DNA of 10,517 nucleotides, from NCBI GenBank assembly GCA_000697335.1, contig JNEM01012056.1:1-10517 (forward strand). The letters are read 5' to 3'. The notes under the pieces were generated by a model that was not told the origin of the DNA, did not search any database, and was given only the letters and a program-made list of their open reading frames with translations. A program made the translations under genes and the position numbers. Below are positions 1 through 9,052 of this stretch, one piece after another. Source of the DNA: Conidiobolus incongruus B7586. Its lineage: Eukaryota > Entomophthoromycota > Entomophthoromycetes > Entomophthorales > Conidiobolaceae. Position 1 is the stretch's first letter; the number at the start of each line of letters is the position of its first letter.

Positions 1-650
1 TTTTTTTAATAGTATAATTATATATAATATTAAATTTAAATAGAATAAATTATAAAATTTAAAATAATAATAAATAAAATTAATATAACTAGTTATTGGT
101 TTTTAATATAGTTTTTAATACTTTTATTATTAGTATTATATAAACATAATAAAAAAAGTTATTAATATAGTATAAAAGATAACTTAATATAAAATATAAT
201 ATGAAAATATAAACAGAGTTTAACTAAACTTTAAATTAAAATAAATTACTAATATATTAAAACTTATATTAAGTAATACTAATATCCTATAATATTTATA
301 AAATATAGTTTTAATCTTAAAAATAATGTAAAAAATAAAAATTAATAAAAATTGAAAAGAAAAAAAACCCAGTTTATTATATAATTTAATATTATTTATA
401 TAATTAATTTAGTTATAAAAATATAAATTAAATATATAATTTATAATAAATTGAATTATAAAGAAATATATATAAGAATTTAAAGAACTAATTTTTTAAT
501 ATATTATTATAAAATAATTTAAATATTAATTCCTGGAGAAATAATTTATTTCAATATATTTTTCTATTTTATATTTTTTATTATATAAAATAAATATATT
601 AGATATAATAAATTATTATTTATTTTATATTTATTATTATGATTAATTTG

Positions 651-675
651 CAATATTGAATGGTTTTCAATATTG
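651..675. repeat. Perfect 10-bp inverted repeat (hairpin)
   Basis: CAATATTGAA (651-660) and its exact reverse complement TTCAATATTG (666-675) flank a 5-base loop, TGGTT. The stem stops cleanly at both sides. It lies in AT-rich spacer about 1.1 kb before NSA1, so a link to that gene is doubtful. A 10-bp stem in such AT-rich DNA may arise by chance; no function is claimed. Confidence 0.6.
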
Positions 676-700
676 ATATTTCTGATAACTATATTTTTAT

Positions 701-850
701 CCAAGGTTTATATTTTTAATATAAAAATATGTAATGATAAATTTATTTAATTATTATATTCCAAATTATCATTATTTTCCCTTAATATAATAAATGGAAG
801 AAATTAAATTTTTGTATTTATTATATAATTTTTGTTTATATTAACCTTGG
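701..850. repeat. Spaced inverted repeat with CCAAGGTT ends
   Basis: The 13 bases at 701-713 (CCAAGGTTTATAT) match the reverse complement of 838-850 at 12 of 13 positions, giving a 150-bp segment with terminal inverted repeats. The GC-containing CCAAGGTT core is unusual for this spacer. The interior arms do not pair beyond the ends, and I see no clear target-site duplication, so a MITE-like element is possible but not shown. Confidence 0.3.
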
Positions 851-1767
851 TATATTTATTAAGTCAAATTTTTTATTTTGTATTAAAATAATCTATTATT
901 TTTTGTTATAAATTAGTTTCAACAATATATTATAAGATTTTTTTTATTAAATTATGATTTTTAAAATTTTGACTTTTAATCACAGGCTTAATATAAGAGT
1001 CTGGAGAGTATATTTAAAAAACATATATGTTTAATAATAAAGGCTATTTTTATGGGTTTAAATAATTTCATATATAGTTACTTATTATATTCTTTAATTA
1101 GGATTAGTAGTTATAATATTTTTATAACTAAATTTTAATGTTAAATAAATTTAGATTTAAGGTAATTATTTTTAAGATATTGCACCTGAAATTAAGGCCT
1201 TATATATTGATTTTGAACTAGATTTCATATAATATAATTTTGTATTTTTTTGGAAGTTATTTTGTACTTAATTAAAGCATTATTTGATATCAGAAATTTA
1301 ATAAAACCTGAATCAGTAAGGAGTTCTTATAATTCTAATCTTTGCTACTCTGTCATAGTATTTAAAATAGCTTTAAGTGATTTCAACTTATTATTTTAGT
1401 TTGAAGCCAAGGATATAGCCAAAATTGTTCACATTTGACAAAAGATAACAATTGTGCGCTTAGTGCTGTATTTTTTGAAACATATTATTATTGTTAAACG
1501 GTATTCAAATAACTATTTGTAAGTGATGATTTATCGAAGTATTAATTAAATATTGATACACATGCTCAGAACTAGTGGAAATTCAGGGAACATTATAGTT
1601 ATATAGTATTTATGATTCCATTTATGGACGTTTGATTGATTTTGGGTATGAAACATTATTGAACTAATACTATGATGATCATTTAGTCAATTAACTCATT
1701 TTTGGATAATTCATCATAAATAATATACTAGTAGTAAATCCCATAAAGTTTAACCAACATAATTTAT

Positions 1768-1775
1768 TATATATA
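1768..1775 (+). promoter_or_regulatory. Possible TATA box of NSA1
   Basis: TATATATA lies about 40 bases before the NSA1 start codon, followed by a less AT-rich stretch (ctgacactcc). The spacing resembles the better TATA boxes of the YPQ-like gene and FAD1 in this window. In DNA this AT-rich such a match is weak evidence. Confidence 0.3.
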
Positions 1776-1813
1776 TTTATCTGACACTCCAAATTGGGTA
1801 ATAAAATTTAAAA

Positions 1814-3657
1814 ATGAGAGTAATTGTAGGAGACGATATTGGTGTATTAAAAGGTTATTCAAATATAAAATACTCATATTAAAGTATCCCATCTAATATA
1901 AATGTTACCATTTAGTTGCTCATATTGAACCCAAGTTGATTTTCAAACATCATAATAAAAAAGTCAAAAATGAGCCTAATGAGCCTAATGAGCCAAAAAA
2001 ACCAAAGCTTAACAACTCCAATTCCAATCCCCTGAACCCTTATGGACTTACCGATAATTCAAATATCAATGTTCAGTCCATTGGTAGCATTGACAAAGAA
2101 AAAGCCATCAATGTGATTGCTTGGTGCCAAATTCCATTGAAAATCGACTCTGTTGACGTGAAGAGCGAGAGTGAAGAAACTTTAGAAGAAAATGAAGAGC
2201 AAGAACCAAATAATGACAATACCAATACCATTAGCAAACATCAAGCTGTAATCCAATGTGTTTATGTCGTTCATAATATTATATTGATTGAATTATGTAG
2301 GTCATCGTAGCAAGAGAAAATGGAACTTTAGATGTCATTTCTATATCTGACCGTCAAATCGTCAAATCATTTAATATCATTGAAGGACAGAAAAATATCA
2401 AATTTGTAGGGCTCTTTTCCAACCACAAGTAATTTTAATGGATTCTGCTCTTTTTGTTTTTATTAACTATTCTCTTTAGTACCATCGCCTGCTGTACAAG
2501 TACCGGCCTCGTTACCTATTTAGTGTTCAAAAATAGCACCTTGGTAATTTGGATTTATTCTTATATCTACATGGATTTCTCATTTGTTGCATCTAGGGTG
2601 ATGAGTATGAGCAAAAGAAATATCAGCTGATTTCCAACAAGACCATTGAATTAGAAGTGTTCAAAGTTCATCAAGACAAATCCAGTGTCTTTGCTGTAGG
2701 TGGAAAGGAATATGATCTGGAGCTCTATGAAACAGAATCTTCATTCGAAAATCCTGACAAGCCTGAACCTATTTTCAAAGCCAAGAATGTAAGGTCATTG
2801 GTACATCAATATACTATTATTAATCAATAATATGACCTAGGTTCGACCAGATCACTTGGATCTCCGAGTTCCTATTTGGATCACTGATTTAATCTTTATT
2901 CCCACTCAAATCGAAAATCATTTTAGAATCGCCCTTTGTACCAAGCATTCTCATGTAAGTTAACGTTATTTGACTCTTCTCTTTTGCTCATAAAGATCTA
3001 GTTAAGAGTATATCAAACTGGGACTAGCCAGAGAAGGCCTTTAAAGAGCTATGAAATTGATACAAAACCCTTCACTTCAATTACATCAACCCCTGATCCA
3101 GAGTAGGTCATTATTGCTTCTTCCTAGCTTTTTCTAACCTAGATTATTTAGCCATGTTGCACTCACAGACAATGAAGGGGGATTGCAAGTTGTCTCTTTA
3201 ACTACTGGAAAACAAATTTATCGTTTTGTTGGTAAGCAGCTCATTTTTATATCAAGCCATGCTATTGCTGAGCTTATTTCCTAGGAATCACAGGAAAGGT
3301 AACTGGTGTTGCGTTTGGAGAGCTCTGCGAATCGTTTGGATCCAAGGCTGCTCAAGTTCCTACCACTCCCGTTATTATGGTCTCTAGCTTGGACCGATAT
3401 TTGCGCATTTATAAATACACACCGACCAATAGAAACCTTTTGTATAAAATCTACGTTAAAACGCGCTCTTCATCCATTTTATTTGATGGTAAATTCAACT
3501 CCCTTTAATCAACCATTTTGACTAATCACTCCCTTTAGATTTGAGCCATATCCAAGATGTCAAGGAGCTTGAACCATTCTTAAGCAGTCGACAAGATGAC
3601 GTCCTATGGGACTCCATGTCATCCCTTCAGCCATCCAAAAGATCTAAAATAGAATGA
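1814..3657 (+). CDS. NSA1: NSA1/WDR74 homologue, WD40 60S ribosome assembly factor (10 exons)
   Basis: Seen: exons 1814-1853, 1916-2247, 2301-2428, 2480-2543, 2597-2788, 2841-2954, 3002-3102, 3143-3231, 3285-3488 and 3539-3657 join in frame to 460 aa, close to yeast Nsa1 (about 463). Diagnostic stretches are the N-terminal VGDDIGVLK (5-13), FAVGGKE in exon 5, FKAKN-VRPDHLDLRVPIW (248-265), TGTSQRRP in exon 7, SSLDRYLRIYKY (387-398), DDVLWDSM (441-448) and a basic KRSK near the end, like the yeast tail. The nine introns are 40-62 bp and all end in TAG. Family knowledge: Nsa1 is a seven-bladed propeller of nucleolar pre-60S particles, acting with Rix7/NVL-dependent maturation. Residues about 20-120 form a longer, low-complexity loop with Asn-Glu-Pro repeats and an acidic run. 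Intron 1 has an odd donor (GTTATT); for intron 2 a donor at 2260 (adding four residues) is a less likely alternative. Start choice: an in-frame TAA at 1802 and family-like N-terminus. Converges with the YPQ-like gene. Confidence 0.95.
1969..1995 (+). repeat. 9-bp tandem repeat in NSA1 exon 2
   Basis: Three head-to-tail copies of AATGAGCCT (the last ends in A) encode Asn-Glu-Pro three times, in a charged, disordered-looking insertion after the first propeller strand. The length is a multiple of three, so copy-number changes would keep the frame. Probably a young coding minisatellite. Confidence 0.85.
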
Positions 3658-3685
3658 ATAGATATCTTAACATTATATAGAGCTG

Positions 3686-3691
3686 AATAAA
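3686..3691 (+). terminator. Candidate polyadenylation signal of NSA1
   Basis: AATAAA starts 29 bases after the NSA1 stop codon. Position and sequence suit a poly(A) signal, though the hexamer is common in AT-rich DNA. Confidence 0.4.
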
Positions 3692-3816
3692 TATTTAAAT
3701 TATTTCATACATTCAATATTTATCAAGAATTTTAATGAATAATGTAATAAAAAAGTATAATGCATTTCGAATATCAACAAACTCATCCAAAATTAGCATG
3801 TAACATAAAGTTCAAT

Positions 3817-3830
3817 TTCAATTAATTGAA
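3817..3830. repeat. 14-bp perfect palindrome
   Basis: TTCAATTAATTGAA reads the same on both strands. It lies in the spacer between two convergent genes. It could form a small cruciform or be a chance product of composition; no function is visible. Confidence 0.5.
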
Positions 3831-4094
3831 TACAGTTTTCAAAAATGAATACATTTTAGTTGGTTTTTATTCAAATTTCTTGATATACATTTGAACAATT
3901 GAAATTGACATTGTCATTTTTATAATATCCGATCAATTTTAGCCTTATTATATTTTTATTAATATAAAATTAATGGTATTTAAAATGTGATGAATTTTAA
4001 TATAATCTAAAACATTTCAATTTAATTAATATTATGATATATAATAAGATATAAAAGAAAAAAAATAAATTTGATTAAAATCTAAAAATAAAGA

Positions 4095-4100
4095 TTTATT
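4095..4100 (-). terminator. Candidate polyadenylation signal of the YPQ-like gene
   Basis: AATAAA on the minus strand, about 100 bases past the stop codon. This is the first such hexamer I noticed downstream; weak evidence because of the base composition. Confidence 0.25.
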
Positions 4101-4202
4101 GATTTTCAAAGATATATTCTTGATTAATGAATATTATCAATTTTAATAATTAATTAATACGAATGCATGATTGGTTATAATACCGAAAAAGTCTGACATT
4201 GA

Positions 4203-5450
4203 TTAAACCATTTCATTTTGGATAACTAAAGTACTGTTGACAGATTTATAATAAAAATGTTGACAAAATATCTAATTGAAGATCAGAATTAGTGAATATT
4301 AGGTAAAAATTAAAAAAAATGTTGTACTTACAATAAAATCCATAAGTAATGTCATAACCCTAAATATGTAAATTATTAGTAACCAAATAGTACATATATA
4401 AGATTGCTAATTACCCTCCAAGGATCCAAGGGAGGTTTTTGGTAATATATTCTATTTCGTTCGAATATAATAAAATCGACTAATTGTATTTTGATTAGTT
4501 TTGATTAAATATATGTATATATATATCAATCCAATTACCATAGCAAAGGTCACATTCCCTAACACACAGAATGTAAACATTAACATGGAAAGTCCCTTGG
4601 TCGATTTACGTTTAAAATTGTGATAAATTTGAGGGAATCTAGATATCACTATATGCAATATACGTTAATAAAGGCAAAATGAAATCGATTGATTTAGCAT
4701 TACAATAAATCACACATGAGACCCATCCACACCATTGGCCAAAGCTGAAGCTCGATAAATATTCCATAATCTATAATGTAGCATAAAGTTAGTTCATTGC
4801 GAAAACATAAACTGATTGAATATACCTGAGTATAATAAATATAGATAATTAGAATAAATAAGGCAATAAGCAAAATATTAATTAGTTTATTAAATGATTT
4901 TCCCTTATTAACACTTGGATTGGATTCAGCAGTGCATTGGGGATCAATTCCTTGATAATTTAGCGCTTGAGCTGAAGGAAGTAGTGGTTGAGATTCTTGA
5001 TTGTGACTAAAAGCATTTAATCCTTCATAATAGAAGATTTGGCCAATGATAATTAACTATAAATGAAAGTGAGAAAAGGTATATTGGATAGAGATATAAT
5101 GTGGACTTACATCAAAGAGTATAAAGTAAGCTGCAAGGATTATCTAAAGCAAGTGAATTAGATACTTCAAAAGAAGTGGATAATTAAATTACCTGAGTCG
5201 TCAACAACTGTTGTACAACTGCTCCAATAATATTAAATAAATCTCCTATGAGCCATAACCCAACAAAGTATAAAGAAATGGATTTGGCTGATTTAGAAGT
5301 ATAGTTTTCATAGATCTGAGGCGTGAACACGATCAGCCAACAAACCAGAGAAAAGGTTCCAAATACTGGAGAAAGACTTCGAAGAGTGGGACTAATTGAA
5401 TTGGTAAAGATATGAAATGAATCAATGGAAGATAATTTACTCACTAACAT
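4203..5450 (-). CDS. YPQ1: PQ-loop vacuolar amino acid transporter, Ypq1/Rtc2/PQLC2 family (8 exons)
   Basis: Seen: minus-strand exons 5450-5193, 5143-5111, 5056-4826, 4770-4704, 4648-4539, 4479-4415, 4359-4332 and 4271-4203 join in frame to 286 aa; yeast Ypq1 is slightly longer. Two PQ-loop repeats are clear: CWLIVFTPQIYENY (Pro44-Gln45) followed by LWLIGDLFNIIGAVVQ, and VIYLISRFPQIYHNFKRKS (Pro202-Gln203) followed by LGNVTFAM. SILLYS and NLPWILGG (248-255) complete the family pattern. About seven membrane segments can be read (near 29-46, 57-79, 83-107, 153-173, 184-201, 215-238, 250-272). Family knowledge: these proteins export lysine and arginine from the vacuole or lysosome, and the PQ prolines act as hinges. 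The hydrophilic loop 108-152 carries ESQPLL (118-123), an acidic dileucine sorting motif. Introns are 49-60 bp; exons 2 (33 bp) and 7 (28 bp) are tiny. An in-frame TAA lies just before the start. Which paralogue (Ypq1, Ypq2/Rtc2, Ypq3) is unresolved, so the symbol is nominal. Confidence 0.93.
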
Positions 5451-5499
5451 TAAAATTTACAACTGATTTCTTTCCTTCCTGATTCTCACTCCTATCGGC

Positions 5500-5507
5500 C
5501 TTTTATA
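5500..5507 (-). promoter_or_regulatory. TATA box of the YPQ-like gene
   Basis: On the minus strand TATAAAAG is followed by GCCG, and lies 50-57 bases before the start codon. This is a canonical TATA box with a GC-containing flank, standing out from the surrounding composition. It implies a short 5' leader. Confidence 0.55.
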
Positions 5508-5713
5508 TTTTTGTGAAACACTTGATAATCCATAATCCACAATATTTTCCATTTTAAGAATATAATCAAAATTGTGGCCAGATTTCGTAATATTGTGTAT
5601 TAAATAATGGCAAAACCTAGTCCTTAATTTCATTATTATCCAATTGATTATTCATTTTTTTATTCCTAGAGGGCATTTTCATCATTCATTGTATTTTTAC
5701 TTGATTTGGGAAA

Positions 5714-5729
5714 ATATATATATATATAT
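5714..5729. repeat. (AT)8 microsatellite
   Basis: Eight uninterrupted AT units in the divergent spacer. Likely length-polymorphic; no function is implied. Confidence 0.85.
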
Positions 5730-7340
5730 GTGAAGTTTACTAAATGATTTAAATTTTTACCGGTCCTCATTGCAGGTTTTACTAATACACGTTTATCATC
5801 TATTATTTAATTTTTTTAATTCCAGAAAATGCTAGATAATGGTAGATCATTTGTTAAAATTATTATCTTGTTTTATTTTGCATTAGAAAGTTGATTTTAT
5901 TTAATCATTATGAAATCATTAACTCAATCTTTGTCAATTCAATTCATTATATTCAACTATAATCTTGGTATATGAGTTCTAATTAGTAATTTTTAAATAT
6001 AAGACTATAGTAAATAACAACATAATTGTTTAAGTTTCAATTCATCAATATCTTAAATTGTTTGATATGATTATATAATTTTATTTTTAATACCATTATT
6101 ACTTCATTTCAAATATTATGCATCACTTTGTATTCTCTTTGCAATTAAATGGGCTAAATTTCTCAATACCCAATTATATTTGATTTAAATTAACTTTTTT
6201 ACAAGTGTCAGGAGTATATCTGAATTAGAATTCAATTCAGCTAAGGACCAATTAATAGTCTATTTATAGCTTTACTAATAAAAACCCAAGTGATAAATGT
6301 TCAATAGCAAACTGCATGATATATTATCTTATTTAAAAAATGAATAGCTTTAGGATTTTAGCTATGTTTCTGTTTAATTCTTAATTTATAATATTTTATA
6401 ACTTTATTATTTTTAATTGTAATTTAATTTATATCATATTAATCAAATCTTTGATAATTATCAATGTGAAGTATAATCTTTGAAATTTGATGAAAATTGA
6501 TTAACAATATGATAGTTTAGACATTTCTGACAACTAGACATTTTTTGGTATATTAAGCAATTTGACAAATTTATGAATTTAATTCAAATATTTTCTAAGA
6601 TTAATATGAATAAAGTAAGGAATTAATTGTTTGCCTAAATTTTGAATTATATAAAAGTACTTAAGTAGAATAAAATGGGGTTTACTATATAATTTAGTAG
6701 TAAATTATTCTTTATTATAAATGAATTTCATTTATACAACTGAAGATAATTGAGAAACATTAGCATTGTAATCAATTTATATTATTAGGTGCTAATATTA
6801 TCAAGATCAATCAATTCCTTAAGTATACTAATATAGCGATCTTGTAAAAAATTGATATTTTATTCACATGTTAACATAATTATCTTTCTCCACATATATT
6901 AATTCAATCATACTCAGTATGGTGATCTTAATTGTTTTATTTGAGAAATATCTAAATATAGAAGTTTGTAAGTAAAATTTATATTAAGTATTTAATATAT
7001 TGAATCAATTGATTTCAAATTATATAATACAATTATTATTGATAAAAATTATTTTTATTAAATATTCAACTTTTGTAACAAACAAATTTTTTATTAACTA
7101 TACAAATAACGGTAAGATTATTGTATTTGCTCTTTGATTCAAGGTTCTAAATGATGCAATAAAAAGCTCCTCAAATTGTGGCAAAAATATAATTTCAAGT
7201 TACTCATATACAACAGCTAATGTTATACATTCATCAATTTTGATTGATTCATACATAAAATAATTAGGAATTGATTAATGCATTTGGATCAATGAGGTTA
7301 GTAAATTAATTTCCTTAATTTCGGGATCTATGATTAATAA

Positions 7341-7348
7341 TATATAAA
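7341..7348 (+). promoter_or_regulatory. Possible TATA box of FAD1
   Basis: TATATAAA followed by CC lies 52-59 bases before the FAD1 start codon, nearly the same spacing as the YPQ-like TATA box on the other side of this spacer. Plausible but in AT-rich DNA. Confidence 0.45.
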
Positions 7349-7399
7349 CCCATAGATTCCAAAGTCCTGATTAGTTTTTATTCAATTAATTAGTAAAGA

Positions 7400-8197
7400 A
7401 TGAATCAAATTATTAAATCCAATACTAACACACTTAACTACCCAATCATCAATTCAATAGAGCTGAATGCTGTCAATATGGAAAACCTCAAATTCATCAC
7501 CTCTGAACATATTAACATTCTCGATCTAGTCCTAGCCCAGCAATCCGATCTGTCACGACATCTCAAGGAAGCCATCAGAATTATTGATGAGGCTATCGAT
7601 AGGTACGGGGAGGGCCTCGCCTTTAGTTTTAATGGAGGCAAGGACTGCACTGTAATACTGGCGCTCTATTCGATATGTTTACTGAGGCGTAGCAGGGTTG
7701 ATCCCACTTTTGTCATAAAAAAAATCCCTACCTTATACATTATCAATCCAAATTCATTCAGCGAAATAGATGAATTTGTTGAAGCTTGTCGAGTTAATTA
7801 TAATCTTGATTTGGTTGAAGTACCGGGGCCCATGAAGATAGGCTTGGCCGAATTCTTAAATTCTCATCCTAATATTAAAGCGATTTTAATTGGTACCAGA
7901 AAGACCGATCCTTACGGTCATCTTCTATCGGACTTCTGCCCAACTTCAGAGGGCTGGCCACCCTGTATGAGAGTTCATCCTATTTTAAATTGGTCCTATA
8001 ATACGGTCTGGGAATTTTTGCTTCAGTTCAAAATCCCATACTGCAGCTTATACGATAGGGGATATACTTCGTTGGGTGATAAAAACAACACATTGCCTAA
8101 TCCTTTACTAGTTAATGAAAACTCCCCTACGGGGTATAATCCTGCATACTTTTTGAAAGGCGATGAATCTGAGAGATGCGGTAGAATAAAGAAATAG
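7400..8197 (+). CDS. FAD1: FAD synthetase (FMN adenylyltransferase), intronless
   Basis: A single open frame of 265 aa. Family knowledge: Fad1/FLAD1-type enzymes use ATP to adenylylate FMN, giving FAD and pyrophosphate, the last step of flavin cofactor synthesis; they belong to the PAPS-reductase-like PP-loop ATPases. Seen: the nucleotide-binding loop SFNGGKD at 76-82, IGTRKTDPYG at 164-173, the RVHPILNW block at 191-198, VWEFLL at 203-208, LYDRGYTSLG at 217-226, TLPNP at 231-235, and the closing ERCGRIKK. Yeast Fad1 ends almost identically (ERAGRIKKK) and is somewhat longer. Two stops, TAG and TAA at 7391-7396, lie in frame before the first ATG. A second ATG at 7478 (Met27) would still give a complete enzyme; the extra 26 residues have no clear targeting pattern. 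No introns, unlike its three neighbours. It diverges from the YPQ-like gene and converges with MRT4. Confidence 0.96.
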   Translation: MNQIIKSNTNTLNYPIINSIELNAVNMENLKFITSEHINILDLVLAQQSDLSRHLKEAIRIIDEAIDRYGEGLAFSFNGGKDCTVILALYSICLLRRSRVDPTFVIKKIPTLYIINPNSFSEIDEFVEACRVNYNLDLVEVPGPMKIGLAEFLNSHPNIKAILIGTRKTDPYGHLLSDFCPTSEGWPPCMRVHPILNWSYNTVWEFLLQFKIPYCSLYDRGYTSLGDKNNTLPNPLLVNENSPTGYNPAYFLKGDESERCGRIKK

Positions 8198-8937
8198 TTA
8201 TGTATTGGTTTTGATTAAAACAAATCTTGATGCTTGGTTCAATATACATTTTTATTTTTCACGCGATCTTTAGTGCACTTGAAGTATCTCATTTTTAAGA
8301 CTACTTATACGGGTAATTATGCATAATCTCATAATTTAGAATAGTTTGATTATTTCCCAATTTAGTATATCAAATTTTTTTCAACTATCAAATTCTATTA
8401 TTATAATATATATTAAAAACAGAATCAATTATATTATTGAATGAATCCTTGAAAATATTCTTTGATATTCAAGTCATAATTATCACCCCTAAAATTTATA
8501 GTCTAAACATTCAATTTAATTACATTTAGTAATTTATTTATTATTTTTTGATTATTTTATTCAAAATATAAATTTTATTAAATCCTAAAAATATAATTTT
8601 TTATAGATATAATGTATTAAAACATAAACTAGATGATTTTTTCTAATTATGTATTTTACCTCTTGTAAATTAAGACTCTTTGAATTATTTAACAATAAAT
8701 AGATAGTGAGACTTCAAGGTATTAATGATAAAGATTTAAATTGTAATATTTGAATCATTGGACTTTTAATTGCAATTCAATTTATTATTAAAAATTTTAT
8801 AATATATTATCAGATTGTATTTTTTTAAAAGTTAATATTAATTAAAATGGGTTAAAAATAAATCTTGTTTAAATTGTATTGAAATAACTGTGAGAATGGT
8901 TTACAAAAGCAAACTTATGTACATTTTAATATTACTA

Positions 8938-8990
8938 ATAGATATCTATAGGAAAATCACCAAAATTACATATTTTATTATAGATCTATA
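8938..8990. repeat. Pair of related 12-bp palindromes
   Basis: ATAGATATCTAT (8938-8949) and TATAGATCTATA (8979-8990) are each self-complementary and resemble one another (TAGAT/ATCTA cores). They flank the candidate MRT4 polyadenylation hexamer. They could fold in the MRT4 3' UTR transcript or be compositional accidents. Confidence 0.5.
8974..8979 (-). terminator. Candidate polyadenylation signal of MRT4
   Basis: AATAAA on the minus strand, about 75 bases after the MRT4 stop codon, between two palindromes. Spacing is reasonable; the hexamer alone is weak evidence. Confidence 0.35.
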
Positions 8991-9052
8991 GTAAACATGA
9001 TTTGAAAAAATTAAATATCTGTCAATTAGGGATGTGATATTAAGAAGGTCAG

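Larger units (their letters stand above)
1..1813. other. AT-rich intergenic region upstream of NSA1
   Basis: No gene could be supported here on either strand. The first ~1000 bases are almost entirely A and T with dense stops in all frames. From about 1000 to 1813 the composition becomes milder, with scattered GC-containing stretches such as 1180-1200 and 1400-1460, but no open frame of useful length or recognisable protein. The last part should hold the NSA1 promoter and 5' leader; a stop (TAA, 1802-1804) lies in frame just before the start codon. Two inverted repeats near 651-675 and 701-850 are listed separately. I saw no tRNA B-box or convincing snoRNA box pair. Confidence 0.7.
3658..4202. 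other. Convergent 3' spacer between NSA1 and the YPQ-like gene
   Basis: This AT-rich stretch holds the 3' ends of two genes facing each other. I saw no open frame or RNA gene. An AATAAA at 3686-3691 on the plus strand fits NSA1 polyadenylation, and an AATAAA on the minus strand (4095-4100) may serve the YPQ-like gene. A perfect 14-bp palindrome, TTCAATTAATTGAA, is at 3817-3830. Confidence 0.7.
5451..7399. other. 1.95-kb divergent spacer between the YPQ-like gene and FAD1
   Basis: No gene was found. All frames on both strands carry frequent stops, the sequence is strongly AT-rich, and I see no splice-linked chain of coding-like stretches. The two ends must hold the divergent promoters. An (AT)8 run lies at 5714-5729. 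Slightly less AT-rich patches occur at 5750-5800 and 7130-7280, without recognisable content. A fast-evolving non-coding RNA cannot be excluded from sequence alone. Confidence 0.65.
8198..9052. other. Convergent 3' spacer between FAD1 and MRT4
   Basis: No gene was found in this AT-rich 855-bp spacer, which holds the 3' ends of two convergent genes. The first ~130 bases after FAD1 are less AT-rich and probably its 3' UTR. A minus-strand AATAAA at 8974-8979 could serve MRT4. Two 12-bp palindromes with related sequence lie at 8938-8949 and 8979-8990. Confidence 0.7.

Noticed and set aside
1-1000. Organelle DNA, suggested by the extreme AT content
   Set aside because: The same contig carries spliceosomal-intron nuclear genes, and no mitochondrial gene is visible.
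1671-1785. Possible C/D box snoRNA (ATGATGA near 1671, CTGA near 1782)
   Set aside because: No closing terminal stem, no internal C'/D' pair, and too long a spacing. The boxes are short enough to occur by chance in AT-rich DNA.
1936-2310. An independent 124-aa protein
   Set aside because: It is NSA1 exon 2 running into intron 2, and starts at TTG. Joining with exon 1 at 1853/1916 gives the expected N-terminus.
3306-3521. Open frame of 71 codons on the plus strand
   Set aside because: It overlaps NSA1 exon 9 in another frame and runs through intron 9. The conserved WD40 sequence lies in the exon frame.
4452-4658. A separate small membrane protein with one PQ motif
   Set aside because: It is the fifth exon of the YPQ-like gene read into its intron. 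Splicing at 4538/4479 restores the family sequence SILLYS...NLPWILGG.
5451-7399. A hidden intron-rich gene in the long spacer
   Set aside because: I looked for chains of coding-like stretches joined by GTA...TAG introns and found none with recognisable protein content on either strand.
7438-7650. Open frame of 70 codons on the minus strand
   Set aside because: It is antisense to the strongly conserved start of FAD1, with no family resemblance of its own.
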